DNA from: Aphanomyces cochlioides
Taxonomy: Eukaryota > Oomycota > Saprolegniomycetes > Saprolegniales > Verrucalvaceae
Length of the DNA: 64,000 nt
Assembly (NCBI GenBank): GCA_019828595.1
Contig: JAHQRK010000028.1
Span: 682,001 to 746,000 of the forward strand
Direction of reading: 5' to 3'
Below, one piece after another: positions 32,595-43,074 of the stretch. A program made the position numbers and the translations under genes. The notes beneath the pieces were generated by a model, which did no database searches, was not told the DNA's origin, and saw nothing but the letters and a program-made list of their open reading frames with translations. Position 1 is the stretch's first letter. Each line of letters begins with the position of its first letter.

Positions 32595-32718
32595 CCCCTC
32601 TCATATTTCATTCTCTTTTCAAAATGATATGGATTATTGATTTTGGCCAAGAAATGAATTTTCGGGGTCACTGAAATGTGATATGTCGTCAGTACAGTAT
32701 ATAGGACCAGAGGAAGTA

Positions 32719-33249
32719 CAGATAAACCTGCTTGTTTGAACAACGCGCGGTGGAGGGGGATTCTTGTTCAATTCCAAAGGTGTTCAGCTATAGCTTTATC
32801 GAAGCGTTTGTATAGGCATACAAATTTCAAGTTACTAATTTACCGTATGGTATCAGGACATTTCCATAAGTAACGTCTGTCGTTCATCAATTAATACACT
32901 CTACTCTATCAATCTATACACTCTACTCTGTCTCAACCGAGCACTTGAAGCGCTTCTTGATGTCTTCGTATGGGGTGCCTTCATCGATCATCTTCAGCAT
33001 GGTGACTTTGTCTTCCATGCTCAAGTCGACCATCCTTCCACCAAGACTAACAATGTGTGGCTAACCAACGATGTGTTCTGACGTTACGTTGTACAACTCA
33101 TATTTGATCAAATTACTTCGTTTAGCATGAGAGGTTTCTGTTCAATCTACCAGGGTCGACATATATGGAAATCTGTCCGTGGATTGAAAACCTGTTCAGT
33201 TCGAAAGGCGTTTAGCTATCCGAGGTGTTTAAACTAGCAGGTTTTTCTG
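32719..33249 (-). mobile_element. short Tc1/mariner-derived element (531 bp)
   Basis: Flanked by TA at 32717-32718 and 33250-33251. The inverted ends read CAGA[TA]AAACCTGCT[TA]GTTT from both sides. Its left TA is also the outer TA of the element end at 32698-32718, so the two insertions abut. The right-end 90 bp recurs almost unchanged near 61441-61530. Confidence 0.8.
32923..33033 (-). pseudogene. transposase HTH fragment (36 aa)
   Basis: A short open frame from an ATG at 33033 encoding MVDLSMEDKVTMLKMIDEGT and a further 16 residues with the pattern of a helix-turn-helix (EDIKKRFKCS). It ends at a TAG. This is the only coding trace inside the 531-bp element and is what would remain of a mariner transposase N-terminus after internal deletion. 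Confidence 0.6.
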
Positions 33250-33883
33250 TAGATGCTTGGAGATTTGGGAACGCTTGCGATGCTCAAGGATTAGCTTCGA
33301 TATATATCGTGCACATCGTACCAATCAATATCATAGCTGCAGGAGCTTCCAGGTTGTTATGTTTTGACTACTGAGGATTCATTCATTCTGTGAGGTTGAC
33401 TGATGAACAGCTTCACGCCCCTCTGTACCCCCGTTATACATTTGGAGTTTAAATGCTCCAAGGCCATGCATTCCACATCATATACTCGAGCTTGGGCTTT
33501 GCAGGCAAGCTTATACTATGCAGCTCGCATCAACAAGCCATTGCAGCACGCCACAGCAGGGCTGGTTGTTGTGAGTACGATGTGGAGAACACTTCTCGTT
33601 AAAAAGATCGCCTGCACTGCAGGAGGTTTATATGCACACTCCATGAGATCTAGCATTGATTTAGCTTCACGAGAGAGCCCATCTTTGAGACTTGTGGATA
33701 TAATGCATCGGCAACTCTCTTCATGCTGCTTGGATATCATGGATATCATAGCCGATTACCTGTCAAATGTGATACTTGGATTTGAATCTTCTCAAACTTG
33801 ATAGACCAGCATTTCTCGAAAAAAAGTGAGCCAGATATCCGGTTAAACTTGACTGTTATCCGGAAATTCAGGTCATTTTCAAG
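33250..33883. other. intergenic upstream of the receptor gene
   Basis: An open frame of 132 aa (33403-33801, +) has no recognisable domain and is probably chance. Two TATCCGG words (about 33837 and 33858) lie immediately before the receptor start. Confidence 0.35.
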
Positions 33884-35714
33884 ATGGACAGACTCGCGCA
33901 ATGCGCACAAGACTTTAGGACGCCTGCCATTGCGCTAAGCACGACGTCTCTGGTCCTAAGCCTGGCGGCTGTTGTATATCGTATATGGAAGAAACGACAG
34001 CAACCTTTCCCAGACAATCTGCTGACGATTTCATGGTAAGACGCACAACCACCGAAACACTGACATTGAATCTCTGTAGTGTATTTGGCGCCATCACGTC
34101 GATTGCCATGATGATCAACACATTTAAAGACCCGTCAAGTCCACCCAATGTCAAGGCCTGCCGCGTTCAAGGACTCTTTTTCCAAGCCGTCTTGTCGACC
34201 ATGGTCTGGCATTGGATTCTCCAAACGACTGTTTTGTACCTGGTATGGGGATCCACGTCTCGGTACGGTCACTGACCTTGCGCTAGAGAATTACGCATAA
34301 AATGTCGGCAGTGTCGCTTACGATGTATCGGTCTATGTATTATTCACTCCTCTTTGTCGTGCCGTCGATTGTTATGTCGGTCAACATGACCCGGAATCAC
34401 TATGGCAATATGGGATCCTTCTGCTGGTACGACAACGGAACGAACCGCTTTGCCTTCTTCTATGGTCAACTCATCCTGGGATTTGTTGTGTTTATTGGGT
34501 TGTTCCCCTCCATTTTGATGTCCAGAAGCGACGATGCGGCTCATTTTCCTGACATTGTCTCCATTTTTTGTCTTGCACTGATGTCCTTGGTGCTCTTGCT
34601 CCATGGGATTACCGGTCTTCTTCCCGAGACATCTTCCTTTTTGCTCTCAACTGAATATGGTATGTGCGCGTTGCATCGCCTCGTCTTGTCGTCCTTGGGT
34701 ACATTCCATGGGCTCTTTGCGCTTTGCCTACCTGACCGAATCGCACCACGACCACAAAAGTCTCGGAAACCAGTGCGGGAAGCGTCCGCCCATATGGAAG
34801 AAGATGATTCAGTGCGGATGTCGAGTCACTCGCCGTCCAGAGTGATCTCCGCCACGCAACAATCATACTCAAGGCATTCCCGTCAATCGAGAGCCACGCT
34901 CAAGTCCAACCAAACCCAGTTCAATCGACCACCATCTGCTAAACTCCCCAGCGTTCTCTCGACACCAAGTAGCGCTAGTTCTCAGTTCGCCGTGGAAGAA
35001 AAGCAAGACGACTATCGTCTGAGCGAGGAGATGAAGTACTTTAAAACGGAAGACTTCTGCAAGAGCTCATATGAATCGGCATGCCACACGGCGGTCTCAA
35101 TTCCTCCTGATGAATTGCGTCGGCTCCAGCATCAAGAAATGTCCGAAGCGGCCACGCGAATGCTTTTGGGTTATGTCCGTGAACAGCTGCAAGACGATGG
35201 CTACGACTTGAGCTCGCGTTACATGAGCACATTCCTCTCAACGCTTGAGAGAACATTCCTTACGAATGGCGGTGGTGGCAACAACAGTATTCATCGCTCT
35301 GGCGTCTTTGACACCATCAAACTTAACCAAATGCTCAAGGAATACCGTCGAGAAAACACGAGTGAGGACGCGAATGACGCTGGTATGGAGCAAGTCCTGG
35401 CAAAAGCCGTCGAACGGTGTCAGCGCGAAAATCCCCCTGGCCGTGCTTCTGCCACGGCGTCATTTGAGCTCAAATCGGCGAAACCCAAGCCCACTCCCTC
35501 TTTTGCAGCAAACCTCAAGAAAGAAGACGATTTGGATGCACAATTAGCCGCCGCCAAGGAACAATACCTCCGAGGAAGCGATCTCTCGAGCGACTATTCC
35601 GAGAGCATGTACACCGAGAGCGAAATGTCAGCAGCAGCCTCAGGAACATTGGACGATCAGCTCGCTGCGGCGCAGAAACGGTGGCATGAACTGCGAGGCA
35701 AACAGGATTTATGA
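33884..35714 (+). CDS. 7-TM receptor of cAMP-receptor type with long cytosolic tail
   Basis: Three exons, 33884-34035, 34080-34242 and 34287-35714, joined across two 44-nt GT-AG introns, give 580 aa. Seven hydrophobic helices lie near 13-34, 47-65, 82-104, 120-137, 162-183, 195-217 and 230-252. The start of helix 3 reads ACRVQGLFFQ and the second outer loop has SFCWY; both are hallmarks of cAMP-receptor/secretin-like class E receptors and supply the conserved disulfide pair. The tail of about 325 residues is Ser-rich at first. It then has a conserved block (TAVSIPPDELRR, TRMLLGYVREQLQDDGYDLS, MSTFLSTLE, KLNQML) and ends with two D-L-D-x-x-L-A-A-A-type motifs. The same block occurs alone in the gene at 42.1 kb. 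The ligand is unknown. Confidence 0.85.
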
Positions 35715-36864
35715 TATGGATATTCAATTCTTAATTAACCTCTACATCAGAGATGATGAAGGCGGCGCGATAGCGCTTGATTGTGACGTTGGGCAACAAG
35801 CAACGAAAGCACCCCTTAGAAACCCATTTCAGACAAGGCAGATCCGCTTGTCGTGCGATTTCGGCGCCACTATAATCGCAAGTGGTGGAAACAAGTTTGT
35901 TGGAATCACTGGGGACAAAGAATGCTCTGAAGTCGCGTATTGTCAACCACTGAGATTTCGTTGCTAAAAGATTGCGCACTGAAGGAGTTGCGAGTTAATA
36001 CTGCTATCGGCTTTTGTGCGCGCTCAAGAAATGACGCTGGTCGAACATCCAACTGAGTTATGGTGCACCATCACCACCTACAGACGACAAAGTGGCCAAA
36101 TTTCTTGGACAGAATGTTTGTATTTACAGATATACTATTGGACAATATATGTTTATATTTTCTATAAATAACCAATCATATTGAAGTATTTCAATAATAT
36201 GTTGCTCTTCAGGCTCAAGTATTGACTTCTCTGATAAATTGACATGCTTAAGAGCAATCATCTAAGGCAGAACTGCTTAGAACAGTATATGTTAAGCAAT
36301 ATTTTCAAAGCGAATTGGTGCTCCTGGAGATTTAAAGGCATTCAGAAGCTTGTTGACATCGCAGCACTTGTAATGAAGTCCAGCAATTCAGAAGTGGTAT
36401 CCTGTTAATTAAACAGGCTCCACCTTGCCCATGACTGGAAAAGATAACAATGAAGATCACTGTTTATTTTTCTATTCCACGCATCAAGATGTTAGACTAA
36501 CTTGTTTCGTATTTCTCGGGCTCGCGAGTCTCAAAGACTTCGTAGGATCATCGCAAGGTATGTGATATCCAAAATATTATACGGATAACAACTCAGATGC
36601 TCCGGATAAATTTTGTCAATACAAATTTCAAGTATAGTTGACGAGCACCCTAAGGCCAAAATCTGTCCTTTTCCATACATTTGATCACAAAAGTGACTGG
36701 AGAATCACCATAACTCAATCAATTCTTTGAATAGAGCAATTTCAAGCGGTAACATGTCTTCCTCTAATCCATTATCTATCGATATGACCGCTTTTCTTAT
36801 CCTTAATTGGACTCTCCAGAAATTTATCGACGGTCAAAGTGTAACGAAAATAATGTCGTCTCTA
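35715..36864. other. intergenic
   Basis: A minus-strand open frame of 82 aa (35731-35979) reads fairly well but has no known domain and weak support. A palindromic TACAAATTTCAAGTATA lies at about 36618-36637. The region ends at the TA target site of the mariner element. Confidence 0.35.
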
Positions 36865-37089
36865 CACCTTTTCCCGATCAAGTTGACCTGATTTTCCAAT
36901 CAATATGAACCTGATAGAAATTATTAATTTTCAGAAGTTATTCCACATCGTGAATTTCCATTCAAAATGAAATTTCTTCCAATCAAAGTGACATAAAGAC
37001 TGACTTGGCGCGAAACGCGACTCGATAAAAGAGTTGGCGCGAATTTCAGCTCCAACAAGGCCACGTGGCCACTCACTTTCAAATCAGGC

Positions 37090-38179
37090 ATGACCGAAAC
37101 AACCAAACGCAATGGACCGACGTCCGAAGAAAAACAGCGCGTGCTGGATGCATACACGCAAGGAAGACAAGACTGGCAGGTGTTGGCGTACCACAATGGT
37201 ATGTCATTGGGAACAGCCAGAAGAGTCGTGCGCAGTAAACGAGTGACGCATCTACCAAGGGGAGGAGCTCGTACTGGTCGTACTAAGGTGACTCCAGCCA
37301 TACTTGAGGCTTTAGAGAGGTACGTTAATGAAAATTGTTTGTACACTCTTAGCCAAATGAAGCAATTCATTGCTTTTGAGTTTCCAGGGACATGCTTGTC
37401 CCTTCAAACTATCAGTAGGCACCTCTTGGGAATGCTTTACACGATAAAACAAGCACGAATTGAACCATCTACATGTAACAATGAAGTAAACAAGGCTAAG
37501 CGACAAGAATTTGCTTGCACCCTTTTGCAACATCAACAAGAAGGCGACTACATAGTTTACTACGACGAAACGAATTTCAACTTATACTGCAAGAGGTCGA
37601 TGGGTCGTGCTAAGCGAGGAAAGCGTGCAACTGTGACTCTCCCACCCTCAAAAGGACCCAACCTACAGCTGCAGTGTGCTGTATCCTCTATCGACGGTTT
37701 GGTTTGCAGTCGAATGCAACGTGGAAGTATCAAAATGGATGACAACGCGGCGTTTGTTGACGAAATTTATCGATGTGTGAAGTCATCCGCCTCCTGGCTC
37801 TCGAATTTTGAAGGCAAGAATTTGGTGATCGTCCTCGACAACGCCCCAGCTCACTCCCAAACGGAAAAGAGGACAGCTAACCATGAAGACATGGTATTGC
37901 TTCGCTTGGGGGTCATACTCCCCGATGCTCAACCCGATAGAAAGCTGCTTCAGTGTATTGAAGTCAGCAATCAAACGCTTTTTGGTGTTGCGCACCGCCG
38001 ACATGTTCGATCGACGTGATTTTGACACCTTCCTTGAGGCCAGAATGAGTCTTTTAGAGGACGCTGCCACAGAATCTCTCTCGTGTATTACTCAGCCGCT
38101 CGTTGTTCGAGAAGCCTTGTTTTGTCAACACAACGTTATGAAGGCGCTTCGCATGGAAGACATGGAATATGGTTCTTAG
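37090..38179 (+). pseudogene. Tc1/mariner (IS630-type) transposase, frameshifted
   Basis: The main frame of 309 aa has an N-terminal helix-turn-helix (SEEKQRVLDAYTQGRQDWQV...GTARRVVRSKR), the first catalytic Asp (Asp159 in VYYDETNFNLYCKRS) and the second in LVIVLDNAPAH. A G5 run near 37907 shifts the frame. The other frame continues with YSPMLNPIESCFSVLK, containing the third catalytic residue in the N-P-I-E motif, and runs to a stop at 38179. Removing one G restores continuity, so a single-base slip in the homopolymer is the likely lesion. A sequencing error in that run is possible. Confidence 0.85.
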
Positions 38180-38238
38180 TTCATATGTCAACTTGATTAA
38201 AATATATTTCTCTTTGATTGGAAACTTTGGTCTATTTA

Positions 38239-40116
38239 CAGTGGTCGAGAGCATCCACGACGCTTTTTATTTTATTAAAAAAATATATCAACTTTCACAA
38301 TGTTCAGGAGAGCATCGTACAGCTGTTGTATAAAAAGAAAACCTTCATAATTGTATGATCAAAAATATAAATTTAAAAACCTATAAAGTTTCAGGTTCGT
38401 CATCGGAGGTGATCTCACTTCCACTCCAATCTTCGCCATCAGACACAGGTTCATCAGCCGTGTCAAGATCTTCCAGGTACTTGTTCATCTCGGCAATTTT
38501 CTTCTCTGTATGAGCAATACAATTGTAGATGGTTTGACTTGAAAGAGTATCGAAGGCTTGTTCAAGACGGTGTCGGACATCCTCGAATGTCGTTTCTGCA
38601 GTGTATTCACGTCCGACTTTTCCCTTGACGTCTGACCAAACAAGCTCGATAGGTTGCATATCGGAATGATATGGTGGCGTCCAAGCCACCGAATGATTGC
38701 GTTGTATGGCCATGGTCTCAATCTCGGGCTTAACATTCAAGTCCAAGTAGCTCTTGAGGGTGCTCCAAACGACAGCCTTTGATGATCTGGGATCGACGGC
38801 AAGACCATACGACGTACAAGCATCAATCATATCAGTTTTCTTCATAGACCCATTGGGAGTACCACATGGCTTCATTCGGTGATATTTTGCATTGTCCATG
38901 ACGAATATGACATTGTGCTTGTTTAGACTTTTCAACTCGTCCAGTACAGATTCAACCATGCAACAAAGAAATCATGCGTAAACATGCCATGATAGTCTTT
39001 TGGTTGTTTCCGGCCTCCTTCAAACATTTCCAATCCCACCAAACATGAATTTTCAGGTCCGTCTTCGACAATCCCAGCAATGAAGCATAATCGTCTTCCT
39101 TTATGTTTAGGCTTGCGAGCGAGAGATTTGTCGTCATTGGGATGATAGATGCTATCATTGTGCCGAGAATAGTGATGATGTATGAACGATTCGTCTAAGT
39201 AGACGATAGTTCTCTTGGGCACATCTATGATGGATTTCGCGATGAAATGTACATATCTACACTATATTATCAAAGCTTTATAATTGTAGTATACCTATCT
39301 CGTTTGACGATGATGTCTTTGCTCAATCCATACGAGCCACTTTGAGCTCCTCGTTTGAAACCATGCTTCAGGAGATAAGCTTGAGTTGCACGGAGATCCG
39401 CTGATGCGTCTTTTTCGTTGTGCGGATTAAATGAAACGTGCCCTCTGTCAGCCAGCATCGACAGGACATCTTTGGCCACGACTCGTTCCTGGTTTAGCCT
39501 TCTTATTCTCACAAATTCAAGAACCTGTTGCATGACTTGCTTAGTGTTTGGAATGTGTGAGCTATGGTTTTTTCGATTGGCGGGCGGGAGGGCAACAAGC
39601 ATGTCTTGCTGGGCTAGATAGTCCGACCATACAGACTGCACTGTCTTGATTCCACGGCCCAAAATCTTTGCAATGTGGCCGGATGGATTCGGAAGTTTTT
39701 CACGTCGAAAGAGTGCTTGGAGGCGCAATATATCAAGCCGTTCGCCGAGGGTTAAAGCAGAAGGACGAGACTTCGCCACGAAGTCAAGTATGGCATCGTA
39801 GTCAGTGGGGGTCATTCTTGAAATCAAGCCAGTCACTTCATATTAATATACAGAGTTTTGTTTACATGAAGGACCTGTCAAAACGTTATATTATATGATT
39901 TTATTAATTAATACATTATATATTTTTATAGAGTATTTTCACCCATGTGAAAAGACCTTTTTGCACTATATTTTGAAAGGTATCAGGAATTAAAGGATGT
40001 TCATTGCAGATTTGGGTTCTGCATGAAAAATTACGTATAGGTGCAAAAAATCGTCAAAAATTTCGAAATAGAATTTGAAAAATGAAAAAAAGCGTCGTGG
40101 ATGCTCTCGTCCACTG
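38239..40116 (-). mobile_element. inner Tc1/mariner element (nested)
   Basis: 1.88-kb element flanked by TA (38237-38238 and 40117-40118). The inverted ends begin CAGTGG[TA]CGAGAGCATCCACG. It lies inside the outer element at 36865-40214 and carries a transposase gene on the minus strand. Confidence 0.88.
38381..39836 (-). pseudogene. Tc1/mariner-like transposase with one intron and one frameshift
   Basis: Exon 1 (39836-39295) encodes the DNA-binding half (LTLGERLDILRLQALFRREK, GRGIKTVQSVWSDYL). A 38-nt GT-AG intron (39257-39294) joins KRDR to YVHFIAKSIIDVPKR. The catalytic part follows: first acidic residue in TIVYLDESFIHHHY, second in VIFVMDNAKYH, third in the PPYHSDMQPIELVWSD motif. Between FFVAW and ESVLDELKSL the frame breaks near 38950; one added base would restore the reading, so this is a one-base deletion. 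The tail after residue about 500 is acidic. An intron inside a mariner-type gene is unusual but the joined frame reads well across it. Confidence 0.75.
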
Positions 40117-40214
40117 TAAATAAATGACGTCCTTAAAGAATTTTTCATCATATTTACTTGGACGAATGCGTCATTTTGATTGGAAATTTCGATCACTTTG
40201 ATCGGGAAAATGTG

Positions 40215-40507
40215 TAGATGATGTGCACCATAGCAAAATGTTGTCGTTGGTCGAGCATGCGTTGATTGATCTCTTGCTGCCATAGTATGAGTGATGGTAA
40301 TATAGTATACATTAATCAAGTGAAAAGTAGAACAAGGGTCTCAGTTTCCAATTTGCCAAGTGCAGCACACATCAGAGGTCCCAAAGCGCACGACTTGAAG
40401 AGTCAACTTTTAGACGAAAATGATGACGCCAATGACCACCCTTTGCATATTTTGGACCAAGCGAAACTAGATATATCAAGAAAAGTTATGCGGCAACGAC
40501 ACACTCG
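40215..40507. other. 5' flank of CCT-related gene A
   Basis: Probably contains the first exon or start of the next gene. An in-phase ATG for the downstream frame is absent; the downstream frame stays open back to about 40436. An ATG at 40423 resembles the sequence around 44999 upstream of the paralogue, which may mark the true starts. Confidence 0.3.
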
Positions 40508-41347
40508 TTGCATTTTGATGAAGTCGAGAATGACAGTCTCCACTTGGAAGACTTGCTCTCACTCTTTGATGACATTGAACAAAAGAAGCAACCCACGTAT
40601 GAATACGTCACGCAGACGTCGCCTGACGACATTCTATCTTCCGGGATCGAAGTGCCAAATGAAGTAGATTCGATTGCGGTGAAAAAATGGCCTCCTGACA
40701 AGACAGCCGTTGATTTACGCATGAATGAAGACCCATCAGTCGAAACCATGACTGACGTGTTGGATATGCTCAATGGGTGTCAAGACCTCGTTCTGGAAGA
40801 TGAAATCGACAAGGCCCCAGCTGTCGTCGACGTTTTGGAGAACGTCTTTGTTGACACAAAAGGCTCCTTTGCCTCAACAGAGTTGGAAGCGAATGCTGTG
40901 GATGATCTATCTGAGTACTTCGACTCATTGGAGCAAACTGCTGCTGATGACTCGGACGCTTTGGTCGTGGACACCTTCGCTTGTATGTTTGAAATGCTCG
41001 AAGAAAAACCACCAATACGCGCCCCAGCAATGGTATCGTCTCCTTCGTCCACCATTGACGTGCGTGTCCCTCAACTCCATGTGGACTCTCGAATTCCCCA
41101 ACTCAGCTACGTTCCTCCAACGCGTGTATCTTCCAACATTGCCAGGTCGTTCGTCTGCGGACCTCCGATAGTGTCCTTCTCCAAGCCATCGACTCGCCAA
41201 GCACGTCAATTTGAAAACAAGAAAGTACGACAACAAGTTGCAGCCAAACGACGACGTATAGGCGGCCGATTCGCTCCTCTCGAGACTCGCTTTGTCCCTC
41301 TGTCTGCCTTTCAAGGAGGTGGAAGCGGTGGCACTGGCGGCTCCTAA
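40508..41347 (+). CDS. CCT-related protein A with VDxhxxhF repeats
   Basis: Open frame of 279 aa whose first codon is TTG, so an upstream exon or start is missing from this model. Acidic repeats carry V-D-x-h-x-x-h-F or close variants: LEDLLSLF (13-20), MTDVLDML (81-88), VVDVLENVF (106-114), AVDDLSEYF (130-138) and VVDTFACMF (153-161). DSRIPQL (193-199) and FVCGPP are shared with protein B. Near the C-terminus, VRQQVAAKRRRIGGRFAPLE (240-259) matches the second half of a CCT motif, a basic nuclear and DNA/protein-binding element. The first half (R-E-E-R-V-x-R-W-K-E-K-R) present in B is absent here. A partly eroded or divergent regulator is inferred. Confidence 0.7.
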   Translation: MHFDEVENDSLHLEDLLSLFDDIEQKKQPTYEYVTQTSPDDILSSGIEVPNEVDSIAVKKWPPDKTAVDLRMNEDPSVETMTDVLDMLNGCQDLVLEDEIDKAPAVVDVLENVFVDTKGSFASTELEANAVDDLSEYFDSLEQTAADDSDALVVDTFACMFEMLEEKPPIRAPAMVSSPSSTIDVRVPQLHVDSRIPQLSYVPPTRVSSNIARSFVCGPPIVSFSKPSTRQARQFENKKVRQQVAAKRRRIGGRFAPLETRFVPLSAFQGGGSGGTGGS

Positions 41348-42103
41348 TCGACCTTCCATTCTGCATCGAGAAGAAAAAACCTAAATTTGTATGTTACATA
41401 TATGTTGGTTTTTAAAGAATGACTTGAATTGAGTATACTGAGCAGTATAAACGGGTTGCACCCGCCATCACGTTCCATGTGCTTGTGACATGGCGAGCGC
41501 TCGAAAAAATCAGCACATCGGAACAATAAATTTTAGCTGTATAATCTTTCAGAGTTTTTACGACAGAGGATAAGAAGAGCTTACAATGGGTTGTGTTTGT
41601 ACACCAGGAAGGGCTTCACTTGAAAGTATAGTATGAACAGAGCTGTCTTGCTAAGATAAATCATTGGGTTTGTTCACGACTGCTGTGGAATCCTTGGCAA
41701 TACCCCACGAGAATACTCTTTGCACTTGTGTAACCTTCGCCATCTCTCCGTATGAGCTCCAACTTGTGAAAGAAAAACCTGTTGTGAGCTATTAACGAGA
41801 TAGAGTGATAGACTCCCCCGGGTTACCTCAACCAAGGCGTGCTAGTTAGATGGTCGAATGTGACCATCCCCTTGGGGTGACAAAATGCTTCCAATGTGAC
41901 CTCCCCCCTTGGGATACCAAAATAGCTCAAAACACCGCAAGGTATCTCTACCGGGCAATCATAAAGAAACTTTAGAGTGCTCCTTGAAGAGAATGAGGCG
42001 ACAAACAGTACATCTTGACGATCTTCTGTGTGAAAACCTGTGAAATTCGATATATCATTTCCTATTTTCTCCAAAAAAGGCGAAAAATTATTTTCTTCGC
42101 ATT
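41348..42103. other. intergenic
   Basis: No gene supported. A minus-strand open frame at 41823-42074 lacks recognisable features. Confidence 0.35.
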
Positions 42104-43057
42104 TTGATGTGCTCAGTCTATTCTCCGTTTAAACGCGTTTTATTTGATTTTGTCGAGGAACGTTTCAAACACGGCCATCGCAGCCTTCTCGTTCATTCGA
42201 CCAAGGTGACCATGTTGCAGGATGGACTGGTCAAAAACACCGCTGCGCCAGCCGACGACGACGATTTGGACATGCGATTAGCCATGGCAATGAAACGATA
42301 CAAGCCAAAAGATCCCCAGCGCTCTTCCCGCGGTGAAACTACCGCCAATCGTGCTGTGACGTCCAGTCGTGGAACCAAACTCTTTGACACGGACGATTTG
42401 TGCCCAAGTGCAATCAATTCGACATGCCGGACTGCCGTCTCTGTGCCGCCAGATGAGACTCGACGGAAGGAACAGCAACAGGCGATGGAAGTATACACGC
42501 GAATGCTCCTCGGCTATGTTCGCGAACAACTCATCGACGAAGGATACGATATGAGTTCAAGGCGCATGAGTACTTTTCTCTCCTCTCTCGAGAGCAGCTT
42601 TCTCTCGAATGACGCAACGTCCACGGTCGACTCGACCAAACTCAACCAAATGCTCGAAGACTTTCGACGCCACAACCGCTCGTCCAGAGGTGGATCTGAA
42701 CTGGGCACTGGTAAATCGAGGGAACCAGCATTTGCCTCGCGACGGTCGTCACGGAGCATTCATGATACGACTCTTTCTATCCGAAGTGACGTCGCGACGT
42801 GCCTTCTCAACGAGTCCGAGCCATCACCTGCGGTCTTTCAACCAATTCGTGGCGGCATGAACTCGACATCAGCTCAAGATTTGGATGCCCAACTTGCAGC
42901 TGCCCGAGCAGACTATCTGCGTGCAAGCTTTAGATCAAGCGAAGTTACCGACAGCACGCGTTCATCCTTGACGGACTCGTCTTTCGTTTCAAGCACAGAC
43001 GACGATGCAAGACTTGCGGAGGCTCGTAGAAGATGGAATGAATTGCAAGGAATCTAA
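42104..43057 (+). CDS. stand-alone copy of the receptor tail domain
   Basis: 317-aa protein without membrane helices that aligns with the cytosolic tail of the 7-TM receptor at 33.9 kb. Shared blocks: TAVS[VI]PPDE[TL]RR, TRMLLGYVREQL, GYD[ML]SSR.MSTFLS, TKLNQML..[FY]RR and the D-L-D-A-Q-L-A-A-A-[RK] motif near the C-terminus. The motif D-x-x-L-A-x-A-x-x-[RQ]-[YW] appears three times (DLDMRLAMAMKRY, DLDAQLAAARADY, DDARLAEARRRW). The start is uncertain: the Met at 42212 (MLQDGLVKNT) fits better with where the alignment begins, and the first 36 residues may be spurious. It may compete with or relay signals from the receptor tail; that is inference. Confidence 0.75.
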   Translation: MMCSVYSPFKRVLFDFVEERFKHGHRSLLVHSTKVTMLQDGLVKNTAAPADDDDLDMRLAMAMKRYKPKDPQRSSRGETTANRAVTSSRGTKLFDTDDLCPSAINSTCRTAVSVPPDETRRKEQQQAMEVYTRMLLGYVREQLIDEGYDMSSRRMSTFLSSLESSFLSNDATSTVDSTKLNQMLEDFRRHNRSSRGGSELGTGKSREPAFASRRSSRSIHDTTLSIRSDVATCLLNESEPSPAVFQPIRGGMNSTSAQDLDAQLAAARADYLRASFRSSEVTDSTRSSLTDSSFVSSTDDDARLAEARRRWNELQGI

Positions 43058-43074
43058 TAAATGACGTATGAGTG

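Larger units (their letters stand above)
27583..32716. mobile_element. possible old Tc1/mariner element broken by later insertions
   Basis: An exact inverted repeat, TACTTCCTCTGGTCCTATAT plus one further A, occurs at 27581-27601 and, reversed, at 32698-32718, each with a TA at its outer border. A transposase N-terminal remnant lies just inside the right end. Between the two ends sit a pogo element, Harbinger remains and a MITE. The simplest reading is one mariner-type element opened up by later insertions. Two separate solo ends are the alternative. Confidence 0.45.
36865..40214 (+). mobile_element. Tc1/mariner element hosting a second Tc1/mariner element
   Basis: The outer ends read CAC[CA]TTTTCCCGATCAA from both sides, flanked by TA at 36863-36864 and 40215-40216. 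The region contains a transposase gene (37090-38179) and, 60 bp after its stop, a complete second element at 38239-40116. Without that insert the outer element is about 1.47 kb, normal for the family. Subterminal words of the type TTTCCAATCAAAATGA occur near both ends. Confidence 0.85.

Noticed and set aside
33403..33801. 132-aa open frame upstream of the receptor
   Set aside because: No hydrophobic or repeat pattern and no homologous look; probably chance.
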